Shown: in pieces, positions 42,916 to 51,847 of the stretch
Layout of the letters: every line of letters starts with the position of its first letter
How positions within the stretch are numbered: the first letter of the stretch is position 1
Assembly: GCA_035532755.1 (NCBI GenBank)
Contig: DATKQI010000088.1
Coordinates: forward strand, 1-55,717
Reading direction: 5' to 3'
DNA length: 55,717 nt
Source: DATKQI01 sp035532755
GTDB taxonomy: Bacteria > Pseudomonadota > Alphaproteobacteria > Acetobacterales > Acetobacteraceae
Program-made: the position numbers and the translations under genes
Notes under the pieces: model-generated
Database searches by the model: none
What the model saw: the letters and a program-made list of their open reading frames with translations, nothing else
Told to the model about the DNA's origin: nothing

Positions 42916-44490
42916 CTATTTCCGCTGCATCTGCCGCACCAGGATCAGCCCGTCCGGCCGCTCGTTCCAGACGATCGCGTTGGACACGCCGGCAATCTCG
43001 TTCTGGTAGTACAGCGGGATGTAGGCGATGTCCTGCCGGTCCGCGATCGCATAGGCCTGTCGTTCCAGCTTGATGCGCGTGGCATCGTCGAAGCTGCTGC
43101 TCGCCTTCGCCATCAGCGCATCGGCCGGCTTGCTGCAATAATGCTCGCGGTTGACATGGCCGAAGCCGAGCTTCGCGTTCCGGCAATGGAACATCGAATC
43201 CCAGGTAGACAGGGGATCGACGCTGCCCCAGCCGGCAAGGTACATCGTGAAATCGCCCCGGTTCATCTGCGGGAAGAACACCGCTTTCGGGATCGCGTTC
43301 ACCTTCACGGTGATCCCCACCTGCTGCAGCATCCCGGCCAGCGCCTGCGCGACCAGCGAATCCTCCAGGTACCGGTCGTTCGTCGCGTCCAGCCGCACGG
43401 TGAAGCCGTGCGGATAGCCGGCCGCGGTCAGCAGCTTGCGCGCATCCGCCAGGCTGTAGGGAAAACGCTTCAGCGCCGGATCGAACGATTCTTCCAGCGG
43501 CGGCATGAACTGCGTCGCGTCCGTGGCCGCGCCGCTGAAGATCTTCTCGCGCAGCAGCGCCACATCGATCGCCTCGTACACGGCCTTGCGCACGCGCGTA
43601 TCGAGGAACGGATTCTTCTCCCCCGCCGCCATGCCCTTCGATCCGGTCTTGCGCCAGGCATCCATCGCCAGGTACATCGTGCGCGTGCCGGAGAGCGAGG
43701 TGATATGCGCCCGGCCGCTGTTCTTCACCCGTGCGAAATCCTCCGGGTTGATCTTCTCCGCGATCTGCACCTGCCCCGACACCAGGGCGGCCAGCCGCGT
43801 CGCGCCGTTCGGAATGCTCTCCAGCCGCACGTATTTGAACGCGACCGGCTTGCCCCAATAGCCCTTCCAGGCCCGCATCTCGAGATGGTCCTCGGCGAGC
43901 CAGGATTCGAAGCGATAGGGGCCGGTGCCGATCGGATGGGCGGCGAATGCGGCCCGCCCTTCCTTCTTGATCAGTGCCTCCGGCATCACCGGAATGTTCG
44001 ACAAATGGGTCGGGAACAGCGGGTCGGGCCGGCTGAATGTCACGTCGAGCGTGGTCGGGTTCACCACCTTGTAGCCCGTCACGTCGTTCACGAATTCCCG
44101 CATCTGGGATTTCGGGTTGTTCGCCGCATCCAGGATCGACTGACCGACATCATCGGCCGTCATCGGCGTGCCGTTCTGGAACTTCACGCCGGCCCGCAGC
44201 GTGAGCCGCCAGGAATGCGGCGAGAGGGTCTTCCATGCCACGGCGACCTGCGGCAGCGCCTTGCCTTTGCTATTCTGGATCGTGAGCGTATCGAAAATGT
44301 TGCGCTGCCAGGATTCAGTGGTGGTCTCACTGCGCATGATCGGGTCGAGCGTGGTGGCCCCGCCCTTGAACGCGACGACCAGCCGCTGCTGCGCGCTGTC
44401 GCCGATCGCCGCATGCGCGGCCTGCACGCTGGCCAGGCCGCCGCACGCGATCGTGCAGGCGCCCAGCAGCCGGATTGTCCGAGATGGCAT
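42916..44490 (-). CDS. Periplasmic peptide/solute-binding protein of the Dpp/Opp family (SBP type 5)
   Basis: 524 residues from the ATG at 44490 (GGGGAGG nine bases upstream), with a signal peptide ending near AHA. It shows the extracellular solute-binding family 5 features LDPIMRSETTTESWQRNIFD, VAWKTLSPHSWRLTLRAGVKFQNG and the later TGPYRFESW. The closest types bind dipeptides, glutathione or other small peptides. The ligand is unknown. Confidence 0.92.
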   Translation of the reverse strand: MPSRTIRLLGACTIACGGLASVQAAHAAIGDSAQQRLVVAFKGGATTLDPIMRSETTTESWQRNIFDTLTIQNSKGKALPQVAVAWKTLSPHSWRLTLRAGVKFQNGTPMTADDVGQSILDAANNPKSQMREFVNDVTGYKVVNPTTLDVTFSRPDPLFPTHLSNIPVMPEALIKKEGRAAFAAHPIGTGPYRFESWLAEDHLEMRAWKGYWGKPVAFKYVRLESIPNGATRLAALVSGQVQIAEKINPEDFARVKNSGRAHITSLSGTRTMYLAMDAWRKTGSKGMAAGEKNPFLDTRVRKAVYEAIDVALLREKIFSGAATDATQFMPPLEESFDPALKRFPYSLADARKLLTAAGYPHGFTVRLDATNDRYLEDSLVAQALAGMLQQVGITVKVNAIPKAVFFPQMNRGDFTMYLAGWGSVDPLSTWDSMFHCRNAKLGFGHVNREHYCSKPADALMAKASSSFDDATRIKLERQAYAIADRQDIAYIPLYYQNEIAGVSNAIVWNERPDGLILVRQMQRK

Positions 44491-44582
44491 CAGTCGCATC
44501 CTCCCCTGATCAGCAATGGCCCGTTCGGCGATGGCGATTTCGTCGGCCTTGGGCGAAACCATAGGCGAATCCTTCCACCCCA

Positions 44583-45575
44583 TCAAACCGCGCCGGCTTG
44601 CAGGATGTCGTCGCGGATGCAGGCGCTGAATCGCCCGGGCTGCACCTCCCGCAGCACCGGCCGGGCATCCGCGCAGGCCGGCAGCGCGTGGCGGCAGCGG
44701 GTGCGGAACGGGCAGCCGGAGGGCGGGTTGGCCGGGCTCGGCATGTCGCCCTCCAGCACGATGCGCCGCCGCCGGACCGCCGGGTCCGGCACCGGCACGG
44801 CCGAGAGCAGCGCGGCGGTATAGGGGTGCAGCGGCCGGCGGCACAGCGCGCGGCTTTCCGCCACCTCCACGATATGGCCCAGGTACATCACGGCGATGCG
44901 ATCGGCGATGTATTCCACCACTGCGAGGTCGTGCGCGATGAACAGCAGCGTCAGCCCCAGCCGCGCGCGCAGATCGGCCAGCAGGTTCACCACCTGCGCC
45001 TGGATCGACACGTCCAGCGCCGAAACCGGCTCGTCGGCGACGATGAAATCCGGCTCGCAGGCGAGCGCGCGGGCGATGCCGATCCGCTGCCGCTGCCCGC
45101 CCGAGAAGGCGTGTGGAAACCGCTGCATCGCCGCCGCCGGCAGCCCCACCATCGCCAGCAGCGCCGCCACCCGCTCCCGCCGCGCCGCGCGCGTGGGCGC
45201 AAGCCGATGGATCAGCAACGGCTCACCCACCGCATCCTCGATCGTCATGCGCGGATTGAGCGCGGAGAACGAGTCTTGGAACACAAGCTGCATCCGCCGC
45301 CGGAACGGGCGCAACCCCGCCTCGTCCAGCGGTGCGATGTCGGTCCCGTCGAAGACGATGCGCCCGGCACTCGGCGCCAGCGCCCGCAGCACCGCGCGGC
45401 CCACGGTGGTCTTGCCCGAACCCGATTCCCCCACGAGCCCCAAAATCTCGCCGCGCCCGATCGCGAAGCTCACGTCGTCCACGGCGCGCACCGCCCCGCC
45501 GCCGCGGGCAAACATCCCGTGGCGGACCGGAAAGCTCTTGCACAGCCCGTCCACCCGCAGCAGCGCCTCGCTCAT
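44583..45575 (-). CDS. Oligopeptide ABC transporter ATP-binding protein (DppF-like)
   Basis: 330 residues from the ATG at 45575, set by the ATGA overlap with the DppD gene. Walker A is GESGSGKTT, the signature FSGGQRQRIGIARALA, Walker B FIVADEPVSALD and the switch His is in FIAHDLAVVEYI. The C-terminal domain has the CPFRTRC motif typical of OppF/DppF. Confidence 0.93.
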   Translation of the reverse strand: MSEALLRVDGLCKSFPVRHGMFARGGGAVRAVDDVSFAIGRGEILGLVGESGSGKTTVGRAVLRALAPSAGRIVFDGTDIAPLDEAGLRPFRRRMQLVFQDSFSALNPRMTIEDAVGEPLLIHRLAPTRAARRERVAALLAMVGLPAAAMQRFPHAFSGGQRQRIGIARALACEPDFIVADEPVSALDVSIQAQVVNLLADLRARLGLTLLFIAHDLAVVEYIADRIAVMYLGHIVEVAESRALCRRPLHPYTAALLSAVPVPDPAVRRRRIVLEGDMPSPANPPSGCPFRTRCRHALPACADARPVLREVQPGRFSACIRDDILQAGAV

Positions 45576-46597
45576 GCCGGCACCCCCGCGATCGCGCGCC
45601 AGCGGGCGCACCGCACCGCATGGTCCGTCCCGCATGCCTCCATCGCCGGCACGGCGGCATCGCAGATACCGGGCACCGCATGCCCGCAGCGCGGATGGAA
45701 GCTGCATCCGGGGGGCTGGGCGAACGGGCTCGGCGCCTCGCCCGGAATCGCCTCCAGCCGCAGCGGCGCATCGCCTTCGGTGGACAGGCGCGGGACCGAA
45801 TGCAGCAGCCCCATCGTGTAGGGCATGCGCGGCGCGGCGAACAGCGCCGCCGTCGGCGCCTGCTCCACCATCCGCCCGGCATACATCACCGCCACCCGGT
45901 CGGCGATCTCGGCCACCACGCCGAGGTGGTGCGTGATGAACAGCACCGCCATTCCGAACTCGCGCTTCATCCGCGCGATCAGCTCCAGCACCTGCGCCTG
46001 GATCGTCACGTCGAGCGCGGTGCTCGGCTCGTCGGCGATCAGCAGCCGCGGCCGGCAGACCAGCGCCATCGCGATCATGACCCGCTGCGCCATCCCGCCC
46101 GAGATCTGGTGCGGATAGGCGGAAAGCCGCGCCTCCGGATCGGGAATGCCGAGCAGCGCGAGCATCTCCGCCGCCGCCCGCAGCGCCGTCCGCCGGTCCG
46201 TGCCCTGGTGCAGCCGCACCGTCTCGGCGATCTGCTCGCCCAGCGTGTACACCGGGTTCAGGGAACTCATCGGCTCCTGGAACACCATCGCGATCTCGTC
46301 GCCGCGAATGCGCCGCAGTGCGCGCGGGGGCAGCCGCAGCAGGTCCCGCACCTGCCCGTCGCGCCCGCGGAACAGCACCTTTCCACCCACCACCTCTCCA
46401 GGTGGGCGCGGCACGAGGCCCATCACCGCGAGGCTGCTGACCGACTTGCCGGACCCGGATTCGCCGACCACCGCGAGCGTCTCGCCCTCGCGCACATCGA
46501 AGCTCACGCCATCGACCGCGTCGGCAACCCCCTCGTCGGTGGTGAACCGCACCCGCAGGTCCTGCACGCTCAGCAGCGGTTCGCTTGTTGCGGCCAT
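45572..46597 (-). CDS. Oligopeptide ABC transporter ATP-binding protein (DppD-like)
   Basis: 341 residues. Walker A is GESGSGKSV, the signature ISGGMAQRVMIAMALV, Walker B LLIADEPSTALD and the switch His is in FITHHLGVVAEIA. The C-terminal CSFHPRC matches DppD/OppD. It is the first gene of the minus-strand operon DppD-DppF-binding protein-DppB-DppC-M20. Putting the ATPases before the binding protein is less common than the reverse order. Confidence 0.93.
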   Translation of the reverse strand: MAATSEPLLSVQDLRVRFTTDEGVADAVDGVSFDVREGETLAVVGESGSGKSVSSLAVMGLVPRPPGEVVGGKVLFRGRDGQVRDLLRLPPRALRRIRGDEIAMVFQEPMSSLNPVYTLGEQIAETVRLHQGTDRRTALRAAAEMLALLGIPDPEARLSAYPHQISGGMAQRVMIAMALVCRPRLLIADEPSTALDVTIQAQVLELIARMKREFGMAVLFITHHLGVVAEIADRVAVMYAGRMVEQAPTAALFAAPRMPYTMGLLHSVPRLSTEGDAPLRLEAIPGEAPSPFAQPPGCSFHPRCGHAVPGICDAAVPAMEACGTDHAVRCARWRAIAGVPA

Positions 46598-47067
46598 TTC
46601 CGCGCGGCACGCTATCGGTGCCCCGGAGGGGCGTCAAATCGATCCCTTGCCGGTACTGTCGCGAGGTAAGTCACAGAATAAATGGTTCAGGATTGTCCGC
46701 AGCCGCGACGACCTCCTCATTCGTAGATTGACGAGTGAAATGGCCTATGAGGTGGAGGCGACGGGTCTGGCGCTGGAAGCTCTTTCAATCGCGCCCGCTG
46801 CACACCAGGATCGGACCAGTGGGTGTGCCGGGCATTGGCGCCCATGTCATCCTCCATCTCCTGAGCCCGCAGTGCCAGGGCTCAAGGCGATGCACTCCTG
46901 CCGCAGTCGCACGCGCGCAGCGCTCCTACAGGACAAGACGGATGTTGCTTTTGGGGCGAAAGCCGAAATTTCAGACTTAGGTACCCCTCTTGCGAGAGGC
47001 ATGGACGTGCAGGGCAAGTTGTCCGACACTCCCGCCCACACGGCGCCGGTTCGATCGGAAGGGCTCT
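46598..47067. other. Intergenic region between the dipeptide operon and thiM
   Basis: 470 bases without a convincing gene. It must hold both divergent promoters, but I could not fix -35/-10 pairs. Short frames on both strands look random, and the middle (about 46880-46985) reads like degenerate repeat or element debris. A small hairpin CCTCT-TGCG-AGAGG lies near 46985. I see no TPP riboswitch elements (no CUGAGA or CUGAUC blocks) before thiM. Confidence 0.45.
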
Positions 47068-47862
47068 ATGGAAGGACTGCGCATCATTGATGCGATGACG
47101 AGACTGCGAGCCGCCGCGCCGCTCATCCACAACATCACCAATTTCGTCGTCATGAACACCACCGCGAACGCCCTGCTCGCGGTGGGCGCCTCGCCGGCCA
47201 TGGTCCATGCGGAGGAGGAGGTGGCGGATTTCACCCCGCTCGCGCAGGCGCTGGTGGTGAACATCGGCACGCTCTCGCCGCCCTGGCTCGCGGCGATGCG
47301 GCGCGCGGCGGATGCGGCGGTGACCGCCGGCATCCCCTGGGTCCTCGATCCGGTCGCAGTGGGCGCCACACCCTATCGCACCGCCGCCGCCGCCATGCTG
47401 GCGCGCCGCCGCCCCTCGGTCATCCGCGGCAACGCCTCGGAGATCCTCGCACTCGCCGGCGATGTTAGCGCGATTCCGAAGGGGCCAGACAGCGCCCACG
47501 GATCGGAGGCCGCCATCGGCGCGGCCGGCCGCCTCGCGCGCGACCTCGGCACCGTCGTCGCCGTCACCGGCGCGGTCGATTACGTCACCGATGGCAGTGA
47601 TACCGCCGCCATCGCGAACGGAGACCCGATCCTCACGCGCGTCACCGGAATGGGCTGCACGGCCACCGCCCTCGTCGGCGCCTTCCTGGGCGCCGGCCTG
47701 CCGCCGTTCAATGCGGCCGTGGCCGGGCTCGCCGCCCTCGGCGTCGCGGCGGAAATCGCGATGGCGCAGGCCACAGGAACGGGCAGCTTCCAGGTGGCGC
47801 TGATGGATGCGCTGTCGGTGCTGGATGATGCCATGCTGTCGGCCAGGGCAAGACTATCATGA
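47068..47862 (+). CDS. thiM: Hydroxyethylthiazole kinase
   Basis: 264 residues from the ATG at 47068 (GGAAGG leader). Family motifs are PLIHNITNFVVMNTTANALL, SPAMVHAEEEV, PWVLDPVAVGATPYR, VIRGNASEILALAG and the C-terminal TRVTGMGCTATALVGAF with the catalytic Cys. It phosphorylates the thiazole alcohol for thiamine salvage. It begins a three-gene run with an amidohydrolase and an SDR; no thiD or thiE is nearby. Confidence 0.95.
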   Translation: MEGLRIIDAMTRLRAAAPLIHNITNFVVMNTTANALLAVGASPAMVHAEEEVADFTPLAQALVVNIGTLSPPWLAAMRRAADAAVTAGIPWVLDPVAVGATPYRTAAAAMLARRRPSVIRGNASEILALAGDVSAIPKGPDSAHGSEAAIGAAGRLARDLGTVVAVTGAVDYVTDGSDTAAIANGDPILTRVTGMGCTATALVGAFLGAGLPPFNAAVAGLAALGVAAEIAMAQATGTGSFQVALMDALSVLDDAMLSARARLS

Positions 47863-47894
47863 GCGGCGCGGCCGCTCGGGAACAGGAGTGAACG

Positions 47895-49319
47895 ATGCAG
47901 AATTCCGAGGAGATCTGGCGCCACGTGGATGAGAAGAAGGAGGCGTTCGCCGCGCTGGCCGATCGCATCTGGGACCATCCGGAGATCGCCTACACCGAAC
48001 ACCGCTCCGTAGCCGAGCACACCGCGATGCTGCAGGCCGAGGGCTTCCGCATCACGCAGGATGTCGCCGGCATCCCCACCGCGGTGATGGGCGAGGCCGG
48101 AGAGGGCGGTCCGGTGATCGCCATCCTGGGCGAGTACGATGCGCTGCCCGGGCTCAGCCAGGAAGCCGGCGTGGCGGAGCATCGCCCGATCGACCCGCAC
48201 GGGGCGGGGCACGGCTGCGGCCACAACCTGCTCGGCTCCGCCGCCCTGCTCGCCGCCACCGCGGTGAAGGACCATCTGGCCGCGCGCGGCCTGCGCGGTC
48301 GCGTGCGCTACTACGGCTGCCCGGCCGAGGAGGGCGGGGCGGCCAAGGCATTCATGGTGCGCGCGGGCGCCTTCGCCGATGTGGACATCGCGATCTCCTG
48401 GCATCCGTCGGCATTTTCCGGCGTGATGGCTGCCGCCTCGCTCGCCAACACGCGGATTGATTTCCAGTTCTCCGGCCGCGCCTCCCATGCCGCCGCATCG
48501 CCGCATCTCGGCCGCAGTGCGCTCGATGCGATGGAGCTGATGAATGTCGGCGCGAACTACATGCGCGAGCACATGCCCTCGGATGCGCGCATCCATTACG
48601 CGGTGCTGGATGCCGGCGGCATCGCGCCGAACGTGGTGCAGGCGAGCGCGAAGGTCCGCTACCTCATCCGCGCGCGCGAACTGCCGGAACTGTGGCCGCT
48701 GATCGAACGCGTGAAGAAGATCGCCCAGGGCGCGGCACTGATGACGGAGACCACCGTCACCTCGAAGGTCGTCAGCGCGGTCTCCAACCTGCTCGGCAAC
48801 ACCCCGCTGGAACGCGCGATGCACGACCAGTTTCTCCGCCTCGGCCCGCCCCCCTTCGATGCGGAGGATCGCGCCTTCGCCGCGAAGATCCAGGAAACGC
48901 TGACGGAGGAAGACATCATCGCCTCCTGCCGCCGCGCCGGCGTGCCTCCGAAGCTCGATACGCCGCTGTGCGATCTCATCGTGCCGCTGGAAGCGAAGGG
49001 TGCGGCCATGCTCGGCTCGACGGACGTGGGGGATGTGAGCTGGACGGTGCCCACCGTGCAGGCGCGCGGCGCGACATATGCGATCGGCACGCCGGGCCAT
49101 TCCTGGCAGCTCACCGCCCAGGGCAAGAACGCGGCGTCCCACAAGGGCCTCGCGCACGTGGCGAAGATCATGGCCGGCACGGCGATGGAGGCCCTGCGCG
49201 ACGAAACCCTCATCGCGCGGGCCAAGGCGGACCATCAGGCCCGCCTCGGCAGCCAGCCCTACGTCTGCCCGCTGCCCGAGGATATCAGTCCGCCGATCAA
49301 GCAGATGCAGGCTGCCTGA
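47895..49319 (+). CDS. M20-family amidohydrolase, p-aminobenzoyl-glutamate hydrolase subunit B-like
   Basis: 474 residues. The metal motifs are GEYDALPGLSQEAG, HGAGHGCGHNLLGS and CPAEEGGAAKAFM, and the dimerisation domain contains GRASHAAASPHLGRSALDAM. This is the AbgB branch of M20D. It lies 32 bases after thiM and 34 before the SDR, so the three are probably co-transcribed. Whether it acts on folate breakdown products, other acyl amino acids or thiamine-derived amides is open. Confidence 0.9.
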   Translation: MQNSEEIWRHVDEKKEAFAALADRIWDHPEIAYTEHRSVAEHTAMLQAEGFRITQDVAGIPTAVMGEAGEGGPVIAILGEYDALPGLSQEAGVAEHRPIDPHGAGHGCGHNLLGSAALLAATAVKDHLAARGLRGRVRYYGCPAEEGGAAKAFMVRAGAFADVDIAISWHPSAFSGVMAAASLANTRIDFQFSGRASHAAASPHLGRSALDAMELMNVGANYMREHMPSDARIHYAVLDAGGIAPNVVQASAKVRYLIRARELPELWPLIERVKKIAQGAALMTETTVTSKVVSAVSNLLGNTPLERAMHDQFLRLGPPPFDAEDRAFAAKIQETLTEEDIIASCRRAGVPPKLDTPLCDLIVPLEAKGAAMLGSTDVGDVSWTVPTVQARGATYAIGTPGHSWQLTAQGKNAASHKGLAHVAKIMAGTAMEALRDETLIARAKADHQARLGSQPYVCPLPEDISPPIKQMQAA

Positions 49320-49353
49320 CCCAACGGACCCGGATCGGAAAAAGGATCGCGCG

Positions 49354-50109
49354 ATGAACGGAGAGGGCAGGATCGCCATGGTGACGGGCGCGGGCAGCGG
49401 CGTGGGCCGCGCCGCCACGCTCGCGCTGCTGGCCGATGGCTACGCGGTGGTGCTGGCCGGGCGGCGGCAGGATGCGCTCGCGGAAACCGTCGCGCTCGCC
49501 GGCGCGGGGGCGAAAACGCTGGCGGTGCCGACGGACGTGACGAACCCGGAATCGGTCGCGGCCCTGTTCGCGGCCACGAAGGAACGGTTCGGCCGGCTCG
49601 ATGTGCTGTTCAACAACGCCGGCGGCAACGTCCCCAGCACGAATTTCGGGGATCTGGCCTGGCAGCAGTGGGAAAGCGTGGTGGCCGTGAACCTCAACGG
49701 CGCCTTCCTCTGCGCCAGCGCCGCCTTCCGCCTGATGCGCGAGCAGACCCCGCAGGGCGGGCGGATCATCAACAACGGCTCGATCTCGGCCCATACGCCG
49801 CGCCCGGGCTCTGCCCCCTACACCGCGACCAAGCACGCGATCACCGGGCTGACGAAAACCATCTCGCTCGACGGCCGCGGGTTCGACATCGCCTGCGGCC
49901 AGATCGACATCGGCAACGCCGCCACGCCGATGACCGCGCGGATGGCCCGCGGCGTGCCGCAGGCGGACGGGTCGATGAAGCCGGAACCGACGATGAGCGT
50001 GGACACGGTGGGCGCCACGATCGTCTACATGGCCGGCCTCCCGCCGGACGCGAACGTGATGTTCGTCACCGTGATGGCGACGAAGATGCCCTTCGCCGGC
50101 CGCGGCTGA
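49354..50109 (+). CDS. Short-chain dehydrogenase/reductase
   Basis: 251 residues from the ATG at 49354. A classical SDR with cofactor motif TGAGSGVGRAATLAL, NNAGG, Ser in NNGSISAHTPRPG and the YTATK catalytic pair. Unlike the protein at 37610 its active site is complete. It is the last gene of the thiM run. The substrate is unknown. Confidence 0.9.
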   Translation: MNGEGRIAMVTGAGSGVGRAATLALLADGYAVVLAGRRQDALAETVALAGAGAKTLAVPTDVTNPESVAALFAATKERFGRLDVLFNNAGGNVPSTNFGDLAWQQWESVVAVNLNGAFLCASAAFRLMREQTPQGGRIINNGSISAHTPRPGSAPYTATKHAITGLTKTISLDGRGFDIACGQIDIGNAATPMTARMARGVPQADGSMKPEPTMSVDTVGATIVYMAGLPPDANVMFVTVMATKMPFAGRG

Positions 50110-50163
50110 TCGACGGGGTGGAGCGGCTTCGCCTGCGGCGAGCCTGCTCCGGCTGTGGAGCGT

Positions 50164-51462
50164 TCATGCCCTTCCCGGCGAAGCTGTTGCGCGGCTGCCC
50201 GGCGCGCTTTGGGAGATGAACCGGGCAATCAAGCGGCCCAGCCGCCGGATGCCCTCCTCGATCCCGCTTTCGGACTGGAGCGAATAACTCAACCGCATCG
50301 TGTTGCGGCCGGACCCGTCAACGAAGAAGGCCCCGCCGGGAACAAAGGCGACACGCTCTTCCGCGACGGACGCCGCAAGAAGCTCGGCGCCATCGAGCGA
50401 CGCCGGCAGCGTGATCCAGATGAACATCCCGCCCTGCGGCCTGGTCCAGGAGACTCCGTCCGGCATGTGTCGCGCCAGTGCCGCAAGCATGGCGTCACGC
50501 CGCTTTGCATAGACGGCAACGATCGTGCGGACCTGTTGGTCGTAAACGGCCTCGGCCACCTGGTGCATCACCACCTGGTTGAGGGTCGCGCTGTGCAGAT
50601 CCCCCGCCTGCTTGGTGAGCACGAGTTTCTGCACGAGGTCGTGCGCCGCGCAGACCCAGCCAACCCGCAATCCGGGAGAGATCGTTTTGGAGAAGGTGCC
50701 GCAATAGATCACCCGGCTCCGGTCGATATGGCCGCAGCGCTCGATGTCCAGGGCGAGGCAGGGCCGGATCGGCTCACCTTCGAAGCGCAGCGCCGAATAG
50801 GCGGCATCCTCGATAAGCGGGACGCCCAATCCGGCAACCAGATCAAGCAGGCGAAGGCGCGTTGCCTCGCTCAAGGTATCGCCGGTCGGGTTGGCAAAAT
50901 CCGGCACGACATAGGCAAGCGCCAGGCGGCTGGTCGCGGCAGCGGCCGCGTGGCGATAGCGAACCTGCACCGCATCGATCTCGTTCACCCGATCGAGCTC
51001 ATTGATGCGAAGGACGTCGTAGCGCGGTTCATAGGGATTGAAGGCGTGCAGCGCGCCGAGATAGGTCGGCGCCGCCACGAGGGCGGTATCGCCGGCAGAC
51101 AGCAGCAGCTTGCCGAGGAAATCGAGCCCCTGTTGCGAGCCCGAAGTGATCACGATGTTGTCGATGCCGCAAGACACGCCGAGACGCGCCATCAGTCCGA
51201 CGATCCAGCGGCGGAGCGGAGGATAGCCTTCGCTGACCGAATATTGCAGCGATCGGGTTCCGCTCGGGCCGGTAAGTGTTGCGGTGTAGGCGTCGCTGAT
51301 CGCACTCGTCGGAAACAGCTCCGGATCGGGGATCCCGCCGGCGAATGATATGATGTCCGGCTGCTCCAGGAGCTTCAGAAGCTCCCGGATTTCAGAGGCG
51401 CGCATCCTGTCCGCCCGGCCGGCGTAAGCGGCGTCCCAGTCGATGGGTCTGGATTTCAGCAT
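50164..51462 (-). CDS. PLP-dependent aminotransferase (class I, 2-aminoadipate/MocR-like group)
   Basis: 432 residues with ISFAGGIPDPELFP near the N-terminus, ITSGSQQGLDFLGKLLL, YVVPDFANPTGDTLS and the PLP lysine in CGTFSKTISPGLRVGW. The C-terminal RLSYSLQSESGIEEGIRRLG completes the fold. The nearest characterised types act on 2-aminoadipate, aromatic or branched amino acids. It has no DNA-binding domain, so it is an enzyme rather than a MocR regulator. Confidence 0.92.
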   Translation of the reverse strand: MLKSRPIDWDAAYAGRADRMRASEIRELLKLLEQPDIISFAGGIPDPELFPTSAISDAYTATLTGPSGTRSLQYSVSEGYPPLRRWIVGLMARLGVSCGIDNIVITSGSQQGLDFLGKLLLSAGDTALVAAPTYLGALHAFNPYEPRYDVLRINELDRVNEIDAVQVRYRHAAAAATSRLALAYVVPDFANPTGDTLSEATRLRLLDLVAGLGVPLIEDAAYSALRFEGEPIRPCLALDIERCGHIDRSRVIYCGTFSKTISPGLRVGWVCAAHDLVQKLVLTKQAGDLHSATLNQVVMHQVAEAVYDQQVRTIVAVYAKRRDAMLAALARHMPDGVSWTRPQGGMFIWITLPASLDGAELLAASVAEERVAFVPGGAFFVDGSGRNTMRLSYSLQSESGIEEGIRRLGRLIARFISQSAPGSRATASPGRA

Positions 51463-51682
51463 GGCTGATGGTGCACCTGTCCTGGCTTGTACGCATTGTC
51501 GCCGTTGTTCGCTCGGCGTGGGATAGCCGGAGCGGCCATAACACCGGCCAGCGAAAGCATTGACCTGTTCCCGTCATTCCCGCGAAAGCGCATCCAGATC
51601 CGGCGCCCGGACAGCCGAGGAGATTTCCCAAGCCCCGCTTTGAGGGAATGGTGGCAATGGATCATTCTTTTGTGCGCCGGGG
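51463..51682. other. Intergenic stretch with repeat-like debris
   Basis: It contains the segment CCGTCATTCCCGCGAAAGCG (about 51571-51590). This resembles a dispersed extragenic repeat common in high-GC proteobacteria. No gene is supported. The promoter of the minus-strand aminotransferase gene must lie in its left part. Confidence 0.4.
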
Positions 51683-51847
51683 TCATCTGTGACGCTTCGG
51701 CGCTGCGTGGCAGGCTTTGCAGCCGAGGGCGCGATGCACCGTCGGACGCGAGACCGTGAACAGCTCGGCCCGTGGCTTGGCGGTGCCGATCAATTTATTC
51801 CGCGACCTTCGGGGCGTTGCGGCAACGATCTTCGCGCCTTCCTTCAG
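51683..51847 (-). pseudogene. C-terminal remnant of a serine recombinase/resolvase
   Basis: The last 54 codons of a minus-strand frame read LKEGAKIVAATPRRSRNKLI and then AELFTVSRPTVHRALG before the stop. The second piece matches the helix-turn-helix (SRxTVxRAL) that ends Hin/Tn3-type resolvases. Nothing upstream in this frame belongs to a recombinase, because the cytosine-deaminase-like gene starts there in another frame. It is a decayed mobile-element fragment. Confidence 0.45.

Noticed and set aside
41785..44823. Very long plus-strand open frame of about 1000 codons across the dipeptide transporter genes
   Set aside because: It is antisense to four well-supported transporter genes. Its product is rich in Arg/His/Gln/Pro with no domain, an artefact of high GC.
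46598..47067. TPP riboswitch before thiM
   Set aside because: I could not find the conserved CUGAGA and CUGAUC-type blocks; only a small unrelated hairpin is present.
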